Source: Pseudomonas lundensis (GTDB taxonomy: Bacteria > Pseudomonadota > Gammaproteobacteria > Pseudomonadales > Pseudomonadaceae). From it: 64,000 nt of DNA. The position numbers and the translations under genes are program-made. The stretch lies in contig NZ_NQKI01000006.1 in the NCBI RefSeq assembly GCF_002269125.1, forward strand, positions 95,974-159,973, given 5' to 3'. Below the pieces are notes generated by a model. That model did no database searches. It saw nothing but the letters and a program-made list of their open reading frames with translations, and had not been told where the DNA came from. The first letter of the stretch is position 1; every line of letters starts with the position of its first letter. Positions 24,697-38,944 of the stretch are shown here, one piece after another.

Positions 24697-26018
24697 GGTT
24701 TTCTCCGCTGCAAGGGGCTGGCACGGTCCAGTGCAGCAAGGTGTTTGAGCTTCTCGCCGATTTTAAGCTCCAGGCCGCGCGGCACCGGTTGATAGAGCGG
24801 CAAAGGCGCCAGCTCATCGGGGAAATAATCTTCCCCCGCCGCGTAGGCATCCGGTTCGTCGTGGGCGTAGCGGTACTCGCCGCCATACCCGAGCTGTTTC
24901 ATCAGCTTGGTCGGCGCATTGCGTAAATGCAGGGGCACTTCCAGCGAGCCATATTCCGACGCACTGCGCAGCGCAGCCTTGAAACCCATATACACCGCGT
25001 TGCTTTTAGGCGCGCAGGCCAGGTAGGTAATCGCCTGCGCCACGGCCAGTTCACCCTCGGGGCTGCCGAGACGCTCCTGCACGTCCCAGGCGGCCAGGCA
25101 CAGGCTCAGGGCCCGCGGATCGGCGTTACCGATGTCTTCACTGGCCATGCGCACCACCCTGCGCGCGATGTACAGCGGGTCGCAGCCGCCATCGATCATC
25201 CGCGCAAACCAGTAAAGGGCGCCATCAGGGTTGGAACCACGTACAGATTTGTGCAGGGCCGAGATCTGGTCGTAGAAGGCTTCGCCGCCTTTGTCGAAGC
25301 GTCGTTGGGTATCGCCGAGCAGGCTTTGCAGCAAGTCGATACCGATCTCACTGTTGTCCTCGGCCAGGTCTGCGGCGTTTTCCAACAGGTTGAGCAGGCG
25401 TCGACCATCTCCATCGGCGGCCCTGAGCAGCACGTGAAAGCCCTCATCACTGAGGGTCAGCCCCCGCTTGCCCAAGCCTTTTTCCTCGGTCAGTGCGCGC
25501 TGCACCAGTTTGAGCAATGCCGCTTCATCAAGGCTTTTGAGCACATACACCCGCGCCCGCGAGAGCAGTGCGTTGTTGAGCTCGAAAGACGGGTTTTCCG
25601 TAGTGGCGCCAATAAAAATCAGGGTGCCATCTTCCACATAGGGCAGGAACGCGTCCTGCTGCGACTTGTTGAAGCGATGCACTTCATCGACAAACAGAAT
25701 GGTGCGACGGCCATATTGACCGGCCTGCTGCTTGGCCACTTCCACGGCCTGACGAATCTCTTTGACCCCGGCCAGCACGGCGGAGACCGTTTCAAAGTGT
25801 GCATCGGAGACTTGCGCCAGCAACCGCGCCAGCGTGGTTTTGCCCACACCCGGCGGGCCCCAGAAGATCATTGAATGCAGCGCCCCCTGTTCGAGCGCTT
25901 CACGCAAGGGCTTGCCGCGCGCCAGCAAATGTTGCTGGCCCACGTACTCATCCAGGTTGGCGGCGCGCAAACGGGCTGCCAGGGGCTGAGCGATTGGTGC
26001 ACTTCGAAACAGGTCCAT
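24693..26018 (-). CDS. rarA: Replication-associated recombination protein RarA
   Basis: MgsA/RarA, the bacterial WRNIP1 homologue, an AAA+ ATPase acting at stalled replication forks. 441 residues: Walker A GPPGVGKT (54-61), Walker [10 protein letters not shown] (near 110), sensor GATTENPSF and a C-terminal tetramerisation domain (YMGFKAAL..., YKYPHDEPD-like YRYAHDEPD). ATG 26018 is preferred over the adjacent in-frame GTG 26021. It lies 151 bases downstream of lolA. Confidence 0.95.
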
Positions 26019-26169
26019 CACTGCTTAAACAACCTCACGTGTGTGCTGCGGGCCAATGCCATGGCGGTGCTCACGCCTTCGCGCAAAGGCGGTGACCAAG
26101 CGATAACATCGCCTTGAAAACGGCCAGAAAAGTGCGAGCCCCGTGTCACCGCCCCATAGGCACAGTGAG

Positions 26170-26793
26170 TTATTCCTGAATGACATCAGCGCCTTTAGGC
26201 ACCACGAACTTGAATTTGCTCTCAGGAATCTCTTTATTCACCTTCACCTCGTTGAACAGGATATTGGTGCGTTGACCGACACTGTCGATTAATTGCATTT
26301 CACTGATGTTGCCCTTACGGAAAGACAAACGAAGCGAATCGAACAGGGTGTCTTTGGTTTTAGGTTTCAGGATGAACTCCATGACCTCTCCCTGCGTCTT
26401 GGAGCTTACGTCATAACTTTGTTCAATTTTTGAGACGTCTCCCGACAACAGCAAAGCAGGCGTCTGGGTCAAGCGCTCATCCAGCTTCTTGATCGTCGCC
26501 TGCTCCAGATCCGGGTCCCAGAGGGTCACTTTCTTGCCATCAGAAATCATGGTCTGTTCTTGAGGCGCATCGGTGTGCCAATAGAACAGCCCCGGACGCT
26601 TGACCGACATGTCACCGGTCGTTTCCTGCAATTGGGTGCCGCTGCCATCCAGCGTCAACTGACTGAAACGGGCAGTGATGGTATTGGACTGCCCCAGCAG
26701 TTGGCCTAACCGCTTTACATCCTGTTCGCCGGCATGAGCCGTAAGAGAAGACATAGCCAGAACCGGTAGCAACAGCATGCTGACAAAACGCAT
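26170..26793 (-). CDS. lolA: Outer-membrane lipoprotein carrier protein LolA
   Basis: Periplasmic chaperone that carries lipoproteins from the LolCDE transporter to LolB. 207 residues with a clear signal peptide ([21 protein letters not shown], cleaved about 21/22). The mature protein has the LolA beta-barrel pattern, including [29 protein letters not shown] and [14 protein letters not shown]. It is 52 bases downstream of ftsK. Confidence 0.94.
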   Translation of the reverse strand: MRFVSMLLLPVLAMSSLTAHAGEQDVKRLGQLLGQSNTITARFSQLTLDGSGTQLQETTGDMSVKRPGLFYWHTDAPQEQTMISDGKKVTLWDPDLEQATIKKLDERLTQTPALLLSGDVSKIEQSYDVSSKTQGEVMEFILKPKTKDTLFDSLRLSFRKGNISEMQLIDSVGQRTNILFNEVKVNKEIPESKFKFVVPKGADVIQE

Positions 26794-26820
26794 GAAAACC
26801 CTCTTTGATTAGTTAAACCA

Positions 26821-26843
26821 GGCCCGCGCGTACACCGCGGGCC
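26821..26843 (-). terminator. Hairpin between ftsK and lolA
   Basis: GGCCCGCG (26821-26828) pairs with CGCGGGCC (26836-26843). There is no T run on the minus-strand side, so it is more likely an attenuating or mRNA-stabilising stem than a full terminator. Confidence 0.35.
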
Positions 26844-26845
26844 GA

Positions 26846-29248
26846 TCAGTCGCGTATTGGAGCTGGCGCCAAAACTTCACGCGAGCCATTAGTATTCATT
26901 GAGGTTACAACCCCGGCCATTTCCATGGATTCAATCATGCGTGCCGCGCGGTTGTAGCCGATTTTCAATTTTCGCTGAACGGCTGAGATAGAGGCACGAC
27001 GGCTTTCCAGCACAAACTGGACAGCTTCGTCATACAAGGCGTCGGTTTCCGCATCCTCTCCACCGTCGCCATTTGCGCCTTCAAAGCCGCTGCCCGCTTC
27101 TTCCCCCCCGTTGAGGATGTCGTCGTTGTAATCCGGGCTGCCGCGCAGCTTCCAGGCCTCGACCACACGGTGAACTTCTTCGTCGGATACAAACGCGCCA
27201 TGCACGCGAATCGGCAGGCTGGTTCCCGGTGGCATGTACAGCATGTCACCATGGCCCAAGAGTTGCTCGGCGCCGCCCTGATCGATAATGGTCCGGGAGT
27301 CAATCTTGCTCGACACCTGAAACGCCATGCGCGTCGGAATGTTGGCCTTGATCAGACCGGTTATCACATCCACCGAGGGACGCTGGGTCGCAAGAATCAA
27401 GTGAATCCCTGCGGCACGGGCTTTCTGCGCGATACGGGCAATCAGCTCCTCCACCTTCTTGCCGACGATCATCATCATGTCGGCAAACTCGTCAACCACC
27501 ACCACGATGGTCGGCAATTTGGTCAGCAACGGCGCTTCGTCGTGGATGCTTTCGCGCTTGTACAGCGGATCGGTCAACGGTTCGCCAGCCTCTTGGGCAT
27601 CTTTGATCTTCTGGTTGAAGCCGGCAAGGTTACGCACGCCCATCTTGGCCATCAGCTTGTAGCGACGCTCCATCTCCGCCACGCTCCAGCGCAGAGCGTT
27701 GGCGGCGTCTTTCATGTCGGTCACCACCGGGCACAGCAAGTGCGGAATGCCTTCGTAGATCGACAGTTCAAGCATTTTCGGGTCAATCATGATCAGCTTG
27801 GCGTCTTCCGGGCCCGACTTGAACAGGATCGACAGGATCATCGCGTTGACACCTACCGACTTACCGGAACCCGTTGTACCGGCCACCAGCAAATGCGGCA
27901 TTTTCGCCAGATCGGTAATGACCGGCTTACCACCAATGTCATGCCCCAATGCCAAGGCAACGGGCGACTTGGCATTATCAAATTCGGGAGTCGACAGCAC
28001 CTCGCTGAAGCGCACGATCTGGCGGTCTTCGTTGGGGATCTCGATACCCACGGTGGTTTTACCGGGAATGACTTCAACCACGCGCACGCTGGTTACCGCC
28101 AGGGAACGTGCAAGGTCCTTGGCGAGGTTGGCGATGCGGCTGACCTTGACGCCTGCTGCAGGCTGAATTTCATAACGGGTAATCACCGGGCCAGGGTGGA
28201 TCGAGTCCACCGACACCTCTACGCCAAACTCCTTGAGCTTGATCTCTAGCAAATGCCCCACCGCCGCGAGTGATTCAGGGGAGTAGTTGAGCTGCTTCTT
28301 TTCGGCCGGATCAAGAATCGAGATCGGTGGCAACGTGCCCTCAACCGCACTGTCGACAAACAGTGGAACCTGTTTTTCTTTTTGCACGCGTTTGCTGGGT
28401 TCCGGCGCCTTGGCGGGTGCAGGGGCAATCACTGCCGGCACATGTTTTTCACGTTCGGACATGTGTTTGCTCAGGGCCTGCTCACGCTCGATCAGGCGTT
28501 CCTTGGCCTTGGCTTGCTCGCGCTTGTCGGGAACGCTCGGCGCTACCACTTCATTGACACGGGTATCGACTTCTCGCAATTGCGCGTGCAGTTGCTTGCG
28601 CTCGGCGCGGTCCGACCACCAGCGATTGGCGGCGCCCTGGATCAATTCGAACAGATCAAGGGTGATCTTGCCCGTGAGGTCCATCACCTTGAACCACGAC
28701 AGGTCGGTAAATACGGTCAGACCAAATAGAAACAGAGCAATCAGCAGCAGCGTACTGCCTTGTACATTCAACGCGTTCTTGGCCAGATCGCCCAGGCTTT
28801 CACCCAGCGCCCCACCGGCGCCAGCCGGCAGGCCGGAAGCCGAGTGAAAATGAATGTGGGCCAGGGCTGCGCCTGACAGCACCAGAAACACCAGCCCGAT
28901 CAGGCGCCACGAAAACAGCCAGCCGCTCCACTGCCAGGGCTGATGCCGCTCACGGAAGATCTGATAAGCCTTGACCGCCAGTAGCAGCGGGAAGATATAA
29001 GCGAAGTAGCCCAGCACCATGAACAGGATGTCTGCGCTGTAAGAACCGGCAGGCCCGCCGAAGTTCTGCACATCCACCACGCGGCTGTTGTGACTCCAAC
29101 CGGGATCGTCCTTGCCATAGGTCAGCAAGGCCATCATCAGGAACAGGCAAAGGGCGCCAATCGCAATCAATGCACCTTCCTTGAGCCGGTAGTGCAGTTG
29201 CTGACGCCAGAGAGGAACTTCTTTAGGTGCTGCTGTGGATTTCTTCAA
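26846..29248 (-). CDS. ftsK: DNA translocase FtsK
   Basis: Septal DNA pump that aligns chromosome termini and activates XerCD at dif. About 800 residues: four N-terminal membrane helices (to about 190), a linker shorter than in E. coli, and the RecA-like motor. The motor has Walker [16 protein letters not shown] (near 455) and Walker [13 protein letters not shown]. The C-terminal gamma winged helix (about 725-790, [20 protein letters not shown]) reads KOPS. Start: TTG 29248 (LKKSTAAPK, with AGGAAA about 9 bases upstream) matches related FtsK N-termini better than the upstream in-frame TTG 29299. Confidence 0.93.
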   Translation of the reverse strand: MKKSTAAPKEVPLWRQQLHYRLKEGALIAIGALCLFLMMALLTYGKDDPGWSHNSRVVDVQNFGGPAGSYSADILFMVLGYFAYIFPLLLAVKAYQIFRERHQPWQWSGWLFSWRLIGLVFLVLSGAALAHIHFHSASGLPAGAGGALGESLGDLAKNALNVQGSTLLLIALFLFGLTVFTDLSWFKVMDLTGKITLDLFELIQGAANRWWSDRAERKQLHAQLREVDTRVNEVVAPSVPDKREQAKAKERLIEREQALSKHMSEREKHVPAVIAPAPAKAPEPSKRVQKEKQVPLFVDSAVEGTLPPISILDPAEKKQLNYSPESLAAVGHLLEIKLKEFGVEVSVDSIHPGPVITRYEIQPAAGVKVSRIANLAKDLARSLAVTSVRVVEVIPGKTTVGIEIPNEDRQIVRFSEVLSTPEFDNAKSPVALALGHDIGGKPVITDLAKMPHLLVAGTTGSGKSVGVNAMILSILFKSGPEDAKLIMIDPKMLELSIYEGIPHLLCPVVTDMKDAANALRWSVAEMERRYKLMAKMGVRNLAGFNQKIKDAQEAGEPLTDPLYKRESIHDEAPLLTKLPTIVVVVDEFADMMMIVGKKVEELIARIAQKARAAGIHLILATQRPSVDVITGLIKANIPTRMAFQVSSKIDSRTIIDQGGAEQLLGHGDMLYMPPGTSLPIRVHGAFVSDEEVHRVVEAWKLRGSPDYNDDILNGGEEAGSGFEGANGDGGEDAETDALYDEAVQFVLESRRASISAVQRKLKIGYNRAARMIESMEMAGVVTSMNTNGSREVLAPAPIRD

Positions 29249-29674
29249 AACGCGTGTTTTCCTGCGCCTGTGGCGCGCCCAACAATTGATTGACTGCAAA
29301 AATACTGCTCACGGCGAGCAGGTGACAAGTTCAGACATGAAACTGGACTAGCCTTACACACAGCCTTGTACTATTACGTGTTTTTCCATGACCAGCCCGC
29401 CATGTAAAACAGTGAATACTGTGCAGCTTAGAACAGCTCAAACAGGCGGGCCATTGTACGGGTTTGCGCCGCCGATGCCATGCTGGCACCCGAGGTTACA
29501 GAAATTGTCTTGTAGAACGCCCCAACGCGCCAATTTGAGCATGCATTGCCTTATGTGACAAAGACTTATAACAGGCCCGACACAGCCCCCTGAATTGACT
29601 GCCAGATCGACTGAGACCGCACTTGCGCGACAGAGTTGCAGCCGCCCTCCCCTTCTACTGTAAGACTCAATGCC
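29249..29674. other. Intergenic region between divergent ftsK and aat
   Basis: About 425 bases without a gene. GCCCGCC (29395-29401) and GGCGGGC (29445-29451) are inverted. TTGCCT/TATAAC near 29548-29574 could be a weak promoter for aat. In P. aeruginosa, as I recall, a trxB gene lies between ftsK and aat; none is here. Confidence 0.4.
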
Positions 29675-30355
29675 ATGCTGACCTGGTTGAAACGCGACTC
29701 CCTGACATTCCCGCCCCTGGCCAACGCCATGCGCGAGCCCAATGGTTTACTTGCCGCAGGCGGCGACTTGTCGGCTGACCGCCTGATTCAAGCTTATCGT
29801 CATGGGTGTTTTCCGTGGTTTTCCGAGGGCCAGCCCATCTTGTGGTGGTCACCAGACCCTCGCACGGTGCTATTTCCGCAAGAGCTCCATGTTTCACGCA
29901 GCCTGGGCAAATTGCTGCGCCAGCAGCGATACACCGTCACCTTCGACCGTGATTTTCGGGCTGTCATCCACGCATGCGCAGCGCCACGCGCCTACGCCGA
30001 TGGCACCTGGATCACGGACGACATGCAAAACGCTTACATCGAACTTCACGAACGTGGACACGCCCATTCTGTAGAAGTGTGGGAGCACGATGAACTGGTG
30101 GGCGGATTATATGGCCTGGCGATGGGCCAACTGTTTTTTGGCGAATCCATGTTCAGCCGCGCAGATAACGCGTCAAAAGCAGGATTTGCCACGCTGGTCA
30201 AACAGCTTCAAGCGTGGGGATTTGTCTTGATTGACTGTCAGATGCCTACCCGACATCTCGAAAGCCTCGGTGCGCGGTCAATTCCGCGCGAACAATTCGC
30301 CAACTATCTGCATAACCACCTGGATCAACCGACAAGCGCCAAGTGGCCCCGCTAA
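29675..30355 (+). CDS. aat: Leucyl/phenylalanyl-tRNA--protein transferase
   Basis: Adds Leu or Phe to N-terminal Lys/Arg of proteins, marking them for ClpS/ClpAP. 226 residues from ATG 29675, the family start MLTWLKRD; an upstream in-frame opening at 29636 is not used by relatives. Core motifs: [57 protein letters not shown] and [16 protein letters not shown]. clpA and clpS are encoded 1.2-4 kb downstream. Confidence 0.96.
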   Translation: MLTWLKRDSLTFPPLANAMREPNGLLAAGGDLSADRLIQAYRHGCFPWFSEGQPILWWSPDPRTVLFPQELHVSRSLGKLLRQQRYTVTFDRDFRAVIHACAAPRAYADGTWITDDMQNAYIELHERGHAHSVEVWEHDELVGGLYGLAMGQLFFGESMFSRADNASKAGFATLVKQLQAWGFVLIDCQMPTRHLESLGARSIPREQFANYLHNHLDQPTSAKWPR

Positions 30356-30469
30356 TCAACGCCCGACAATTAAAACTGCCGCACTGGCCGCGGGCGAACA
30401 GTCGTGGTTTAACAGGCGAGTTTTCCGAGCTGGCTTACACTTAATTCAAAGATTCACCGAGGGCCGATC

Positions 30470-31177
30470 ATGACCGAGCTGGCGCGTTTGAAGTTTTATG
30501 CCACTCAACCTCACGCTTGCAGCTACCTGCACGATGAACAAGCTACGACGCTGTTCCTCGATCCCAGCCAGCCGATGGACGTGCAGGTGTATGCCGACTT
30601 GTCCGAAATGGGCTTTCGTCGCAGTGGTGACCACCTTTACCGCCCGCACTGCCTGCGATGCGACGCATGCACAGCGGCACGTATTCCTGTGGCGCTTTTT
30701 AACCCGAACCGTCAGCAGAAACGCATTTTCAAGCGCAATGCCGACCTGCACGTGCAAGTGGCCAGGCCGGGCTTCAGTGAAGAACACTTCGACCTGTATC
30801 AGCGCTACATCGAGCAGCGCCATGCCGATGGCGACATGTACCCACCGAGTCGCGATCAGTTTTCGACCTTTCTGGTGCGTGATCTGCCATTTTCCAGATT
30901 CTATGAGTTCCGGCTGGACGGACGGTTACTGGCGGTGGCCGTGACGGATGTGCTGCCTAACGGCTTGTCTGCGGTTTACACCTTTTATGATCCCGACGAA
31001 GAGCGCCGCAGCCTGGGCCGCTATTGCATCCTGTGGCAAATCACCGAGGCGGAGCGCCTTGGACTGGAGGCCGTTTACCTGGGCTACTGGATCAAAAACT
31101 GCAAAAAAATGAATTACAAGACCGAATACAGGCCTATTGAACTGCTGATTAACCAAAGATGGAGCACTCTTTACTGA
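30470..31177 (+). CDS. bpt: Aspartate/glutamate leucyltransferase (Bpt)
   Basis: Transfers Leu from Leu-tRNA to N-terminal Asp/Glu, feeding the same N-degron pathway as Aat. 235 residues with the arginyltransferase-like N-terminal cysteine set, [14 protein letters not shown] (about 60-73), and an N-acyltransferase fold C-terminus ([40 protein letters not shown]). GAGG lies 7-8 bases before ATG 30470. It is often labelled ate by homology to arginyltransferases; the bacterial form uses leucine. Confidence 0.93.
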
Positions 31178-31183
31178 ACCCCC

Positions 31184-31213
31184 TTGGCGTGAACCCCACT
31201 TTTCGGGCACAAT
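31184..31213 (+). promoter_or_regulatory. Candidate infA promoter
   Basis: TTGGCG (31184-31189), an 18-base spacer and CACAAT (31208-31213), just after the bpt stop and 64 bases before infA. A moderate match only. Confidence 0.35.
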
Positions 31214-31277
31214 GCACGCCGCTTTTGCCTGGCGCAGTTGCACCGGGCCATTCACTGGACACCGAGGGCTTTACTGC

Positions 31278-31496
31278 ATGTCGAAAGAAGACAGCTTCGA
31301 AATGGAAGGCACTGTCGTCGACACCCTGCCCAACACCATGTTTCGCGTGGAGTTGGAAAATGGGCACGTCGTAACCGCGCATATCTCCGGCAAGATGCGC
31401 AAGAACTACATCCGTATTCTTACCGGTGACAAAGTGCGCGTCGAGCTGACGCCCTATGACTTGAGCAAAGGGCGCATCACTTACCGCGCTCGCTAA
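31278..31496 (+). CDS. infA: Translation initiation factor IF-1
   Basis: A 72-residue OB-fold protein that occupies the ribosomal A site during initiation. It starts [18 protein letters not shown] and ends GRITYRAR; length and sequence are standard. The longer in-frame opening at 31212 is not conserved. It is followed by two back-to-back terminators facing clpA. Confidence 0.97.
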
Positions 31497-31508
31497 TCAA
31501 GTCAATAC

Positions 31509-31537
31509 AAAACGCCCGGTTCTGCCGGGCGTTTTTG
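31509..31537. terminator. Bidirectional terminator after infA
   Basis: AACGCCCGG (31511-31519)/CCGGGCGTT (31525-31533), followed by TTTT; A-rich on the left flank. Confidence 0.9.
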
Positions 31538-31572
31538 TTTGCCCGGGATTTGTCAGCGTCCGCTTACTCCAT

Positions 31573-31600
31573 AAAAAAAGCGCCTTTCGGCGCTTTTTTT
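31573..31600. terminator. Bidirectional terminator after clpA
   Basis: Seven A, GCGCC (31580-31584), loop TTTC, GGCGC, then seven T (31594-31600). It serves clpA on the minus strand and could back up infA. Confidence 0.9.
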
Positions 31601-31613
31601 ATACTTGGCTGCT

Positions 31614-33884
31614 TTAAGCCATTTCGACAGCCGTTTCAAACTCAAAGGTCAATTCGCCATCTTTCAGGTCGATGTGGACCACACCGCCATGATCGGCCAA
31701 TTCGCCAAAGAGGATTTCTTCCGCCAGCGGGCGCTTGATCTTGTCCTGAATCAGACGCGCCATCGGACGCGCGCCCATCAGTACATCGTAACCACCCGCT
31801 GCCAGCCAGCCCCGCGCTGCATCGGTGACGTCAAGCTGTACGTGTTTGTCTTCCAGCTGCGCCTGAAGCTCGGTAAGGAACTTGTCCACCACACTTTTGA
31901 TGACCTCGTGACTGAGGCGACCAAATTGAATAATGGTGTCCAGGCGGTTACGGAACTCCGGCGTGAAGCTTTTCTTGATCGCTTCCATGGCATCGGATGA
32001 GTGATCCTGGAAGGTGAACCCGATCGAAGCCCGAGATGCTGTCTCAGCCCCTGCGTTAGTGGTCATGATAATGATCACGTTGCGGAAGTCGGCCTTGCGC
32101 CCGTTGTTGTCAGTCAGCGTGCCGTGATCCATGACCTGCAGCAGCAGGTTAAAGACTTCAGGGTGCGCCTTCTCGATTTCATCGAGCAGCAACACGCAAT
32201 GCGGCTGCTTGGTGATTGCCTCCGTCAGCAAACCGCCCTGATCGAAGCCCACGTACCCCGGAGGAGCACCGATCAGACGCGAGACGGTATGGCGTTCCAT
32301 GTACTCGGACATGTCGAAGCGCACCAGCTCGACACCCAGCGCTTTAGCCAGTTGACGCGCCGCTTCGGTTTTACCCACACCCGTCGGGCCCGCGAACAGG
32401 AATGACCCTACCGGTTTGTCAGGTGACTTGAGCCCTGCACGTGACAGCTTGATGGCTGTCGACAACGAATCAATGGCCGCATCCTGACCAAACACGGTCA
32501 GCTTCAGGTCACGCTCAAGGTTGCGCAGGAGTTCTTTATCAGAGCTGGAGACATGCTTTGGCGGAATACGGGCGATTTTCGCCACGATGTCTTCGACCTG
32601 CTCGACCTCAATACGCTTGACGCGCTTCTCAACCGGCTGCAGACGCTGGTAAGCACCCGCTTCGTCGATGACATCAATGGCTTTGTCCGGCATATGCCGA
32701 TCATTGATGTAGCGTGACGCCAGCTCGGCTGCGGCACGCAACGATTCGTCGCTGTATTCGATGCTGTGGTGCTGTTCAAAACGCCCCTTCAGCCCGCGCA
32801 GAATGCCTATCGTGTCTTCAACCGACGGCTCGGAGACATCCACTTTCTGGAAGCGACGCGCCAGTGCCCGGTCCTTCTCGAAAATACCGCGAAATTCCTG
32901 GAAGGTCGTGGAACCAATGCAACGGATATCGCCGGAAGATAACAGGGGCTTGAGCAGGTTGGACGCGTCCATCACGCCACCCGATGCAGCGCCAGCACCA
33001 ATGATGGTGTGGATCTCATCGATAAACAGGATCGCTTGAGGGCGCTTCTTCAGCTCACCCAGCAACGCCTTGAAACGCTTCTCGAAGTCGCCACGGTATT
33101 TGGTGCCAGCCAGCAATGCACCAAGGTCCAGCGAATAGACGATGCTATTGGCCAGCAAGTCCGGAACCTGATTATCAACAATACGTTTAGCCAGGCCTTC
33201 AGCAATCGCGGTTTTACCCACACCGGCCTCGCCAACCAGCAACGGGTTGTTTTTGCGACGTCGGGCCAGAATTTGAGCCACACGCTCAACTTCATGCTCA
33301 CGACCAACCAACGGATCGATACGGCCCTGGCGGGCCAGTTCGTTCAAGTTGCTGGCATAGGCGTCCAGCGGATTGCTTGAAGAAGAGGACTCGCCCCCTT
33401 CCTCGTCTTGCATGTCTTGCTCGCCGTCAGAATGCTCGCCATGGCCCGGCACCTTGGAGATGCCGTGCGCGATGAAATTCACCACATCAATACGGGCAAC
33501 ACTTTGCTGCTTGAGCAGGAAGACAGCCTGGCTTTCCTGCTCGCTGAAAATGGCCACCAGCACGTTGGCGCCCGTGACTTCGCGCTTGCCGGAGCTTTGG
33601 ACATGGAACACCGCACGCTGCAAGACCCGCTGAAAACCGAGCGTAGGCTGGGTTTCACGGTCTTCATCGTGAACGGGGATCAGGGGCGTTGTGGAATCAA
33701 TAAACTCTTGCAGGTCATGCTTGAGTTTGTCGAGGTTTGCGCCGCAGGCGCGTAGAACGGTTGCGGCTGCCTCATTATCTAAAAGCGCAAGAAGGAGGTG
33801 CTCTACCGTCATGAATTCATGACGCTTGGAGCGGGCTTCCTTGAAGGCAAGATTGAGGGTGACTTCGAGCTCGCGGTTTAACAT
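31614..33884 (-). CDS. clpA: ATP-dependent Clp protease ATP-binding subunit ClpA
   Basis: Hexameric AAA+ unfoldase that delivers substrates to ClpP. 756 residues: an N-domain that binds ClpS (about 1-145), a linker rich in Glu/Ser (about 145-165), AAA-1 with Walker A GEAGVGKT (near 218) and AAA-2 with Walker A GPTGVGKT (near 498). The ClpP-docking IGF loop ([11 protein letters not shown]) lies near 615-625. It is downstream of clpS by 29 bases, with its own terminator. It shares the N-degron pathway with aat and bpt across the terminators. Confidence 0.97.
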   Translation of the reverse strand: MLNRELEVTLNLAFKEARSKRHEFMTVEHLLLALLDNEAAATVLRACGANLDKLKHDLQEFIDSTTPLIPVHDEDRETQPTLGFQRVLQRAVFHVQSSGKREVTGANVLVAIFSEQESQAVFLLKQQSVARIDVVNFIAHGISKVPGHGEHSDGEQDMQDEEGGESSSSSNPLDAYASNLNELARQGRIDPLVGREHEVERVAQILARRRKNNPLLVGEAGVGKTAIAEGLAKRIVDNQVPDLLANSIVYSLDLGALLAGTKYRGDFEKRFKALLGELKKRPQAILFIDEIHTIIGAGAASGGVMDASNLLKPLLSSGDIRCIGSTTFQEFRGIFEKDRALARRFQKVDVSEPSVEDTIGILRGLKGRFEQHHSIEYSDESLRAAAELASRYINDRHMPDKAIDVIDEAGAYQRLQPVEKRVKRIEVEQVEDIVAKIARIPPKHVSSSDKELLRNLERDLKLTVFGQDAAIDSLSTAIKLSRAGLKSPDKPVGSFLFAGPTGVGKTEAARQLAKALGVELVRFDMSEYMERHTVSRLIGAPPGYVGFDQGGLLTEAITKQPHCVLLLDEIEKAHPEVFNLLLQVMDHGTLTDNNGRKADFRNVIIIMTTNAGAETASRASIGFTFQDHSSDAMEAIKKSFTPEFRNRLDTIIQFGRLSHEVIKSVVDKFLTELQAQLEDKHVQLDVTDAARGWLAAGGYDVLMGARPMARLIQDKIKRPLAEEILFGELADHGGVVHIDLKDGELTFEFETAVEMA

Positions 33885-33913
33885 GGCTTCACCTCATACC
33901 CAAGTGGTCGGCG

Positions 33914-34276
33914 TTAACCGTCCTTCTCGATTTCACAGAGTAGCGGATGCTGGCTTTCGCGTGCGTACTGGTTTACCTGCATGGCCTTGGTCTCGGCGAT
34001 GTCGCGGGTAAAGATGCCGCACACTGCCCGTCCTTCTGTATGAACGGCCAGCATGACCTTGGTCGCCAATTCGCGATTCAAGTTAAAAAACACCTCAAGT
34101 ACTTCGACGACGAAATCCATGGGTGTGTAGTCATCGTTGAACAAAACCACCTTGTACATCGGCGGCGCCTGAAGTGCGGGCTTAGCCTCTTGCACAGCCA
34201 AGCCAGCGGAGTCGTCGTCATCAAAATCGGGTCGATCCTGATTGAATGTTAGTCGAATCTGGCTGATTGCATGCAT
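33914..34276 (-). CDS. clpS: ATP-dependent Clp protease adaptor ClpS
   Basis: Adaptor that recognises N-degrons and passes them to ClpA. 120 residues from ATG 34276 (the family N-terminus [14 protein letters not shown]); an upstream in-frame opening at 34336 is not conserved. Core motif: [20 protein letters not shown], with the N-end pocket Asn-Asp-Asp, and [20 protein letters not shown]. It is divergent from cspD. Confidence 0.96.
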   Translation of the reverse strand: MHAISQIRLTFNQDRPDFDDDDSAGLAVQEAKPALQAPPMYKVVLFNDDYTPMDFVVEVLEVFFNLNRELATKVMLAVHTEGRAVCGIFTRDIAETKAMQVNQYARESQHPLLCEIEKDG

Positions 34277-34500
34277 GGAAAGAAAGGTTCGTCGTTGTGC
34301 GGTTACAGTGATGGAGGCAGGCGCGTCAAATTTCAACAGCGCCGCCGCGTGACCTTGACTATCGGTAAAACGGTGTTACAACCATTGGTACCCAATGTGG
34401 GGAGTAAAGGTCCGCACAGTCAACCACTTTCAGGGTCGATGTGCGAGTGAACTGGATGATACTCCAGTGATGGAGTCGTTTGCAGCAGAGGGATATGAGT

Positions 34501-34773
34501 ATGCAAGGCACGGTCAAGTGGTTCAACAATGCCAAAGGCTTCGGCTTTATCAACACGGACGCCAAGGAAGGCAAAGATGAACAAGGAGACAAGATCGACT
34601 TTTTCGCTCACTTTTCAGCCATTGACATGGACGGCTACAAGACGCTTAAAGCGGGCCAGCCAGTCAATTTCGAAATCATTCAAGGCCCCAAAGGCCTGCA
34701 TGCAGTGAATATTACCAGCACCAAAGTCGCCCCTGCCGCGACCGCCATAGAGGCCAATAGCCTCTCGGTCTGA
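34501..34773 (+). CDS. cspD: Cold-shock domain protein CspD-like, with a loop insertion
   Basis: About 90 residues from ATG 34501; AGAGGG lies 8 bases upstream, while ATG 34495 is too close to it. RNP1 KGFGFI and RNP2 FFAHFS are present, and the C-terminal part ([27 protein letters not shown]) matches Pseudomonas CspD. Between the two RNP motifs there are about 16 residues ([15 protein letters not shown]), roughly 8-10 more than usual, and the tail after VNI is extended by 20. CspD in other species inhibits replication in stationary phase. A terminator follows. Confidence 0.85.
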   Translation: MQGTVKWFNNAKGFGFINTDAKEGKDEQGDKIDFFAHFSAIDMDGYKTLKAGQPVNFEIIQGPKGLHAVNITSTKVAPAATAIEANSLSV

Positions 34774-34796
34774 CCCGCCGATCCCACAGTCAGCGC

Positions 34797-34834
34797 CAAA
34801 AAAAGGCCGATTCACTCACGTGAGTCGGCCTTTT
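34797..34834. terminator. Bidirectional terminator between cspD and icd
   Basis: AAAAGGCCGA (34801-34810) and TCGGCCTTTT (34825-34834), with an inner CTCACGTGAG palindrome. It serves convergent cspD and icd. Confidence 0.9.
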
Positions 34835-34849
34835 CTGTTACTGCAATGC

Positions 34850-36106
34850 TTACATATGCGCAATCAGCGCATCGCCAAAACCTGAAGACGACACCAGCTT
34901 GGCGCCTTCCATCAGGCGCTCGAAGTCGTAAGTGACGGTTTTGGCCGAGATCGCACCATTGGTGCCCTTGATGATCAGGTCGGCCGCTTCGGTCCAGCCC
35001 ATGTGCCGCAGCATCATTTCAGCCGACAGAATGAGTGATCCGGGGTTGACCTGATCCTTGCCCGCGTATTTGGGCGCCGTGCCGTGAGTCGCTTCGAACA
35101 TGGCAATGGTGTCGGACAGGTTTGCACCTGGCGCAATGCCAATACCGCCGACTTCAGCAGCAAGCGCATCGGACAGATAATCGCCATTGAGATTGAGCGT
35201 GGCGATCACATCATACTCTGCTGGCCGCAGCAGAATCTGCTGAAGCATAGCGTCGGCAATGGCGTCCTTGACGATGACATTGCGCCCCGTTTTCGGGTTC
35301 TTGAATTGCATCCACGGCCCGCCGTCGAGCAAGGTTGCGCCGAACTCTTGAGCCGCCACTTCATAGGCCCATTCCTTGAAAGCACCTTCGGTGAATTTCA
35401 TGATGTTGCCTTTGTGCACGATGGTCAGCGACTCGCGGTCGTTATCCACGACATATTGCAAGGCTTTACGCGCCAGACGCTTGGTGCCCTCTTTGGAAAC
35501 TGGCTTGACGCCAATACCGCAATCCTGATCGAAACGGATTTTGGTCACGCCCATTTCTTCTTTCAGGAACTTGATGACTTTATTGGCTTCGGGCGAACCG
35601 GCCTTCCATTCGATGCCGGCATAAATGTCTTCAGAGTTCTCGCGGAAGATGGTCATGTCCACATCACCCGGCTTTTTGACCGGACTGGGCACGCCTTCGA
35701 ACCAACGCACCGGGCGCAGGCAGACATACAGATCGAGTTGCTGGCGAAGAGCCACGTTCAGCGATCGAATACCGCCACCGACCGGCGTGGTCAGCGGCCC
35801 CTTGATCGACACAACGTATTCCTTGACGGCATCCAGTGTTTCCTGTGGTAGCCAGGTGTCCTGATCGTAAACCTGAGTCGCCTTCTCGCCTGCATACACC
35901 TCCATCCAGGAGATTTTACGCTTGCCGCCGTAGGCCTTGTTCACGGCAGCATCCACTACTTTGATCATGACCGGGCTGATGTCGACACCAATGCCATCAC
36001 CCTCGATGTAAGGAATGATCGGGTTATCGGGCACGTTCAGGGAGTGGTCTGCGTTGACGGTGATTTTTTCACCTGCGGCTGGAACCTTGATCTTGTTGTA
36101 TCCCAT
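34850..36106 (-). CDS. icd: Isocitrate dehydrogenase (NADP+), homodimeric
   Basis: TCA-cycle enzyme converting isocitrate to 2-oxoglutarate. 418 residues from ATG 36106 (GGAG 6 bases upstream). Motifs: [13 protein letters not shown], the substrate and phosphorylation loop [12 protein letters not shown] (Ser near 113-115), [15 protein letters not shown], and the NADP-site [11 protein letters not shown] near 340. It is divergent from the monomeric idh; carrying both is usual in Pseudomonas. Confidence 0.97.
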   Translation of the reverse strand: MGYNKIKVPAAGEKITVNADHSLNVPDNPIIPYIEGDGIGVDISPVMIKVVDAAVNKAYGGKRKISWMEVYAGEKATQVYDQDTWLPQETLDAVKEYVVSIKGPLTTPVGGGIRSLNVALRQQLDLYVCLRPVRWFEGVPSPVKKPGDVDMTIFRENSEDIYAGIEWKAGSPEANKVIKFLKEEMGVTKIRFDQDCGIGVKPVSKEGTKRLARKALQYVVDNDRESLTIVHKGNIMKFTEGAFKEWAYEVAAQEFGATLLDGGPWMQFKNPKTGRNVIVKDAIADAMLQQILLRPAEYDVIATLNLNGDYLSDALAAEVGGIGIAPGANLSDTIAMFEATHGTAPKYAGKDQVNPGSLILSAEMMLRHMGWTEAADLIIKGTNGAISAKTVTYDFERLMEGAKLVSSSGFGDALIAHM

Positions 36107-38795
<2,689 letters not shown>

Positions 38796-38812
38796 GAGCA
38801 ACACCGCAACAC

Positions 38813-38850
38813 CACAAACCCCGGCCCACGACGCCGGGGTTTGTGTTTTT
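38813..38850 (+). terminator. Rho-independent terminator after idh
   Basis: CACAAACCCCGGC (38813-38825) pairs with GCCGGGGTTTGTG (38833-38845), followed by TTTTT. Confidence 0.92.
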
Positions 38851-38944
38851 GCCCCCCCCGTGTTGCGACACCTGCACATTTGGGGCTTGGCACAAACTTT
38901 CTGTAGCATCCAGAACCCCACCACCTTCAAGCCGAGCAGATTTC

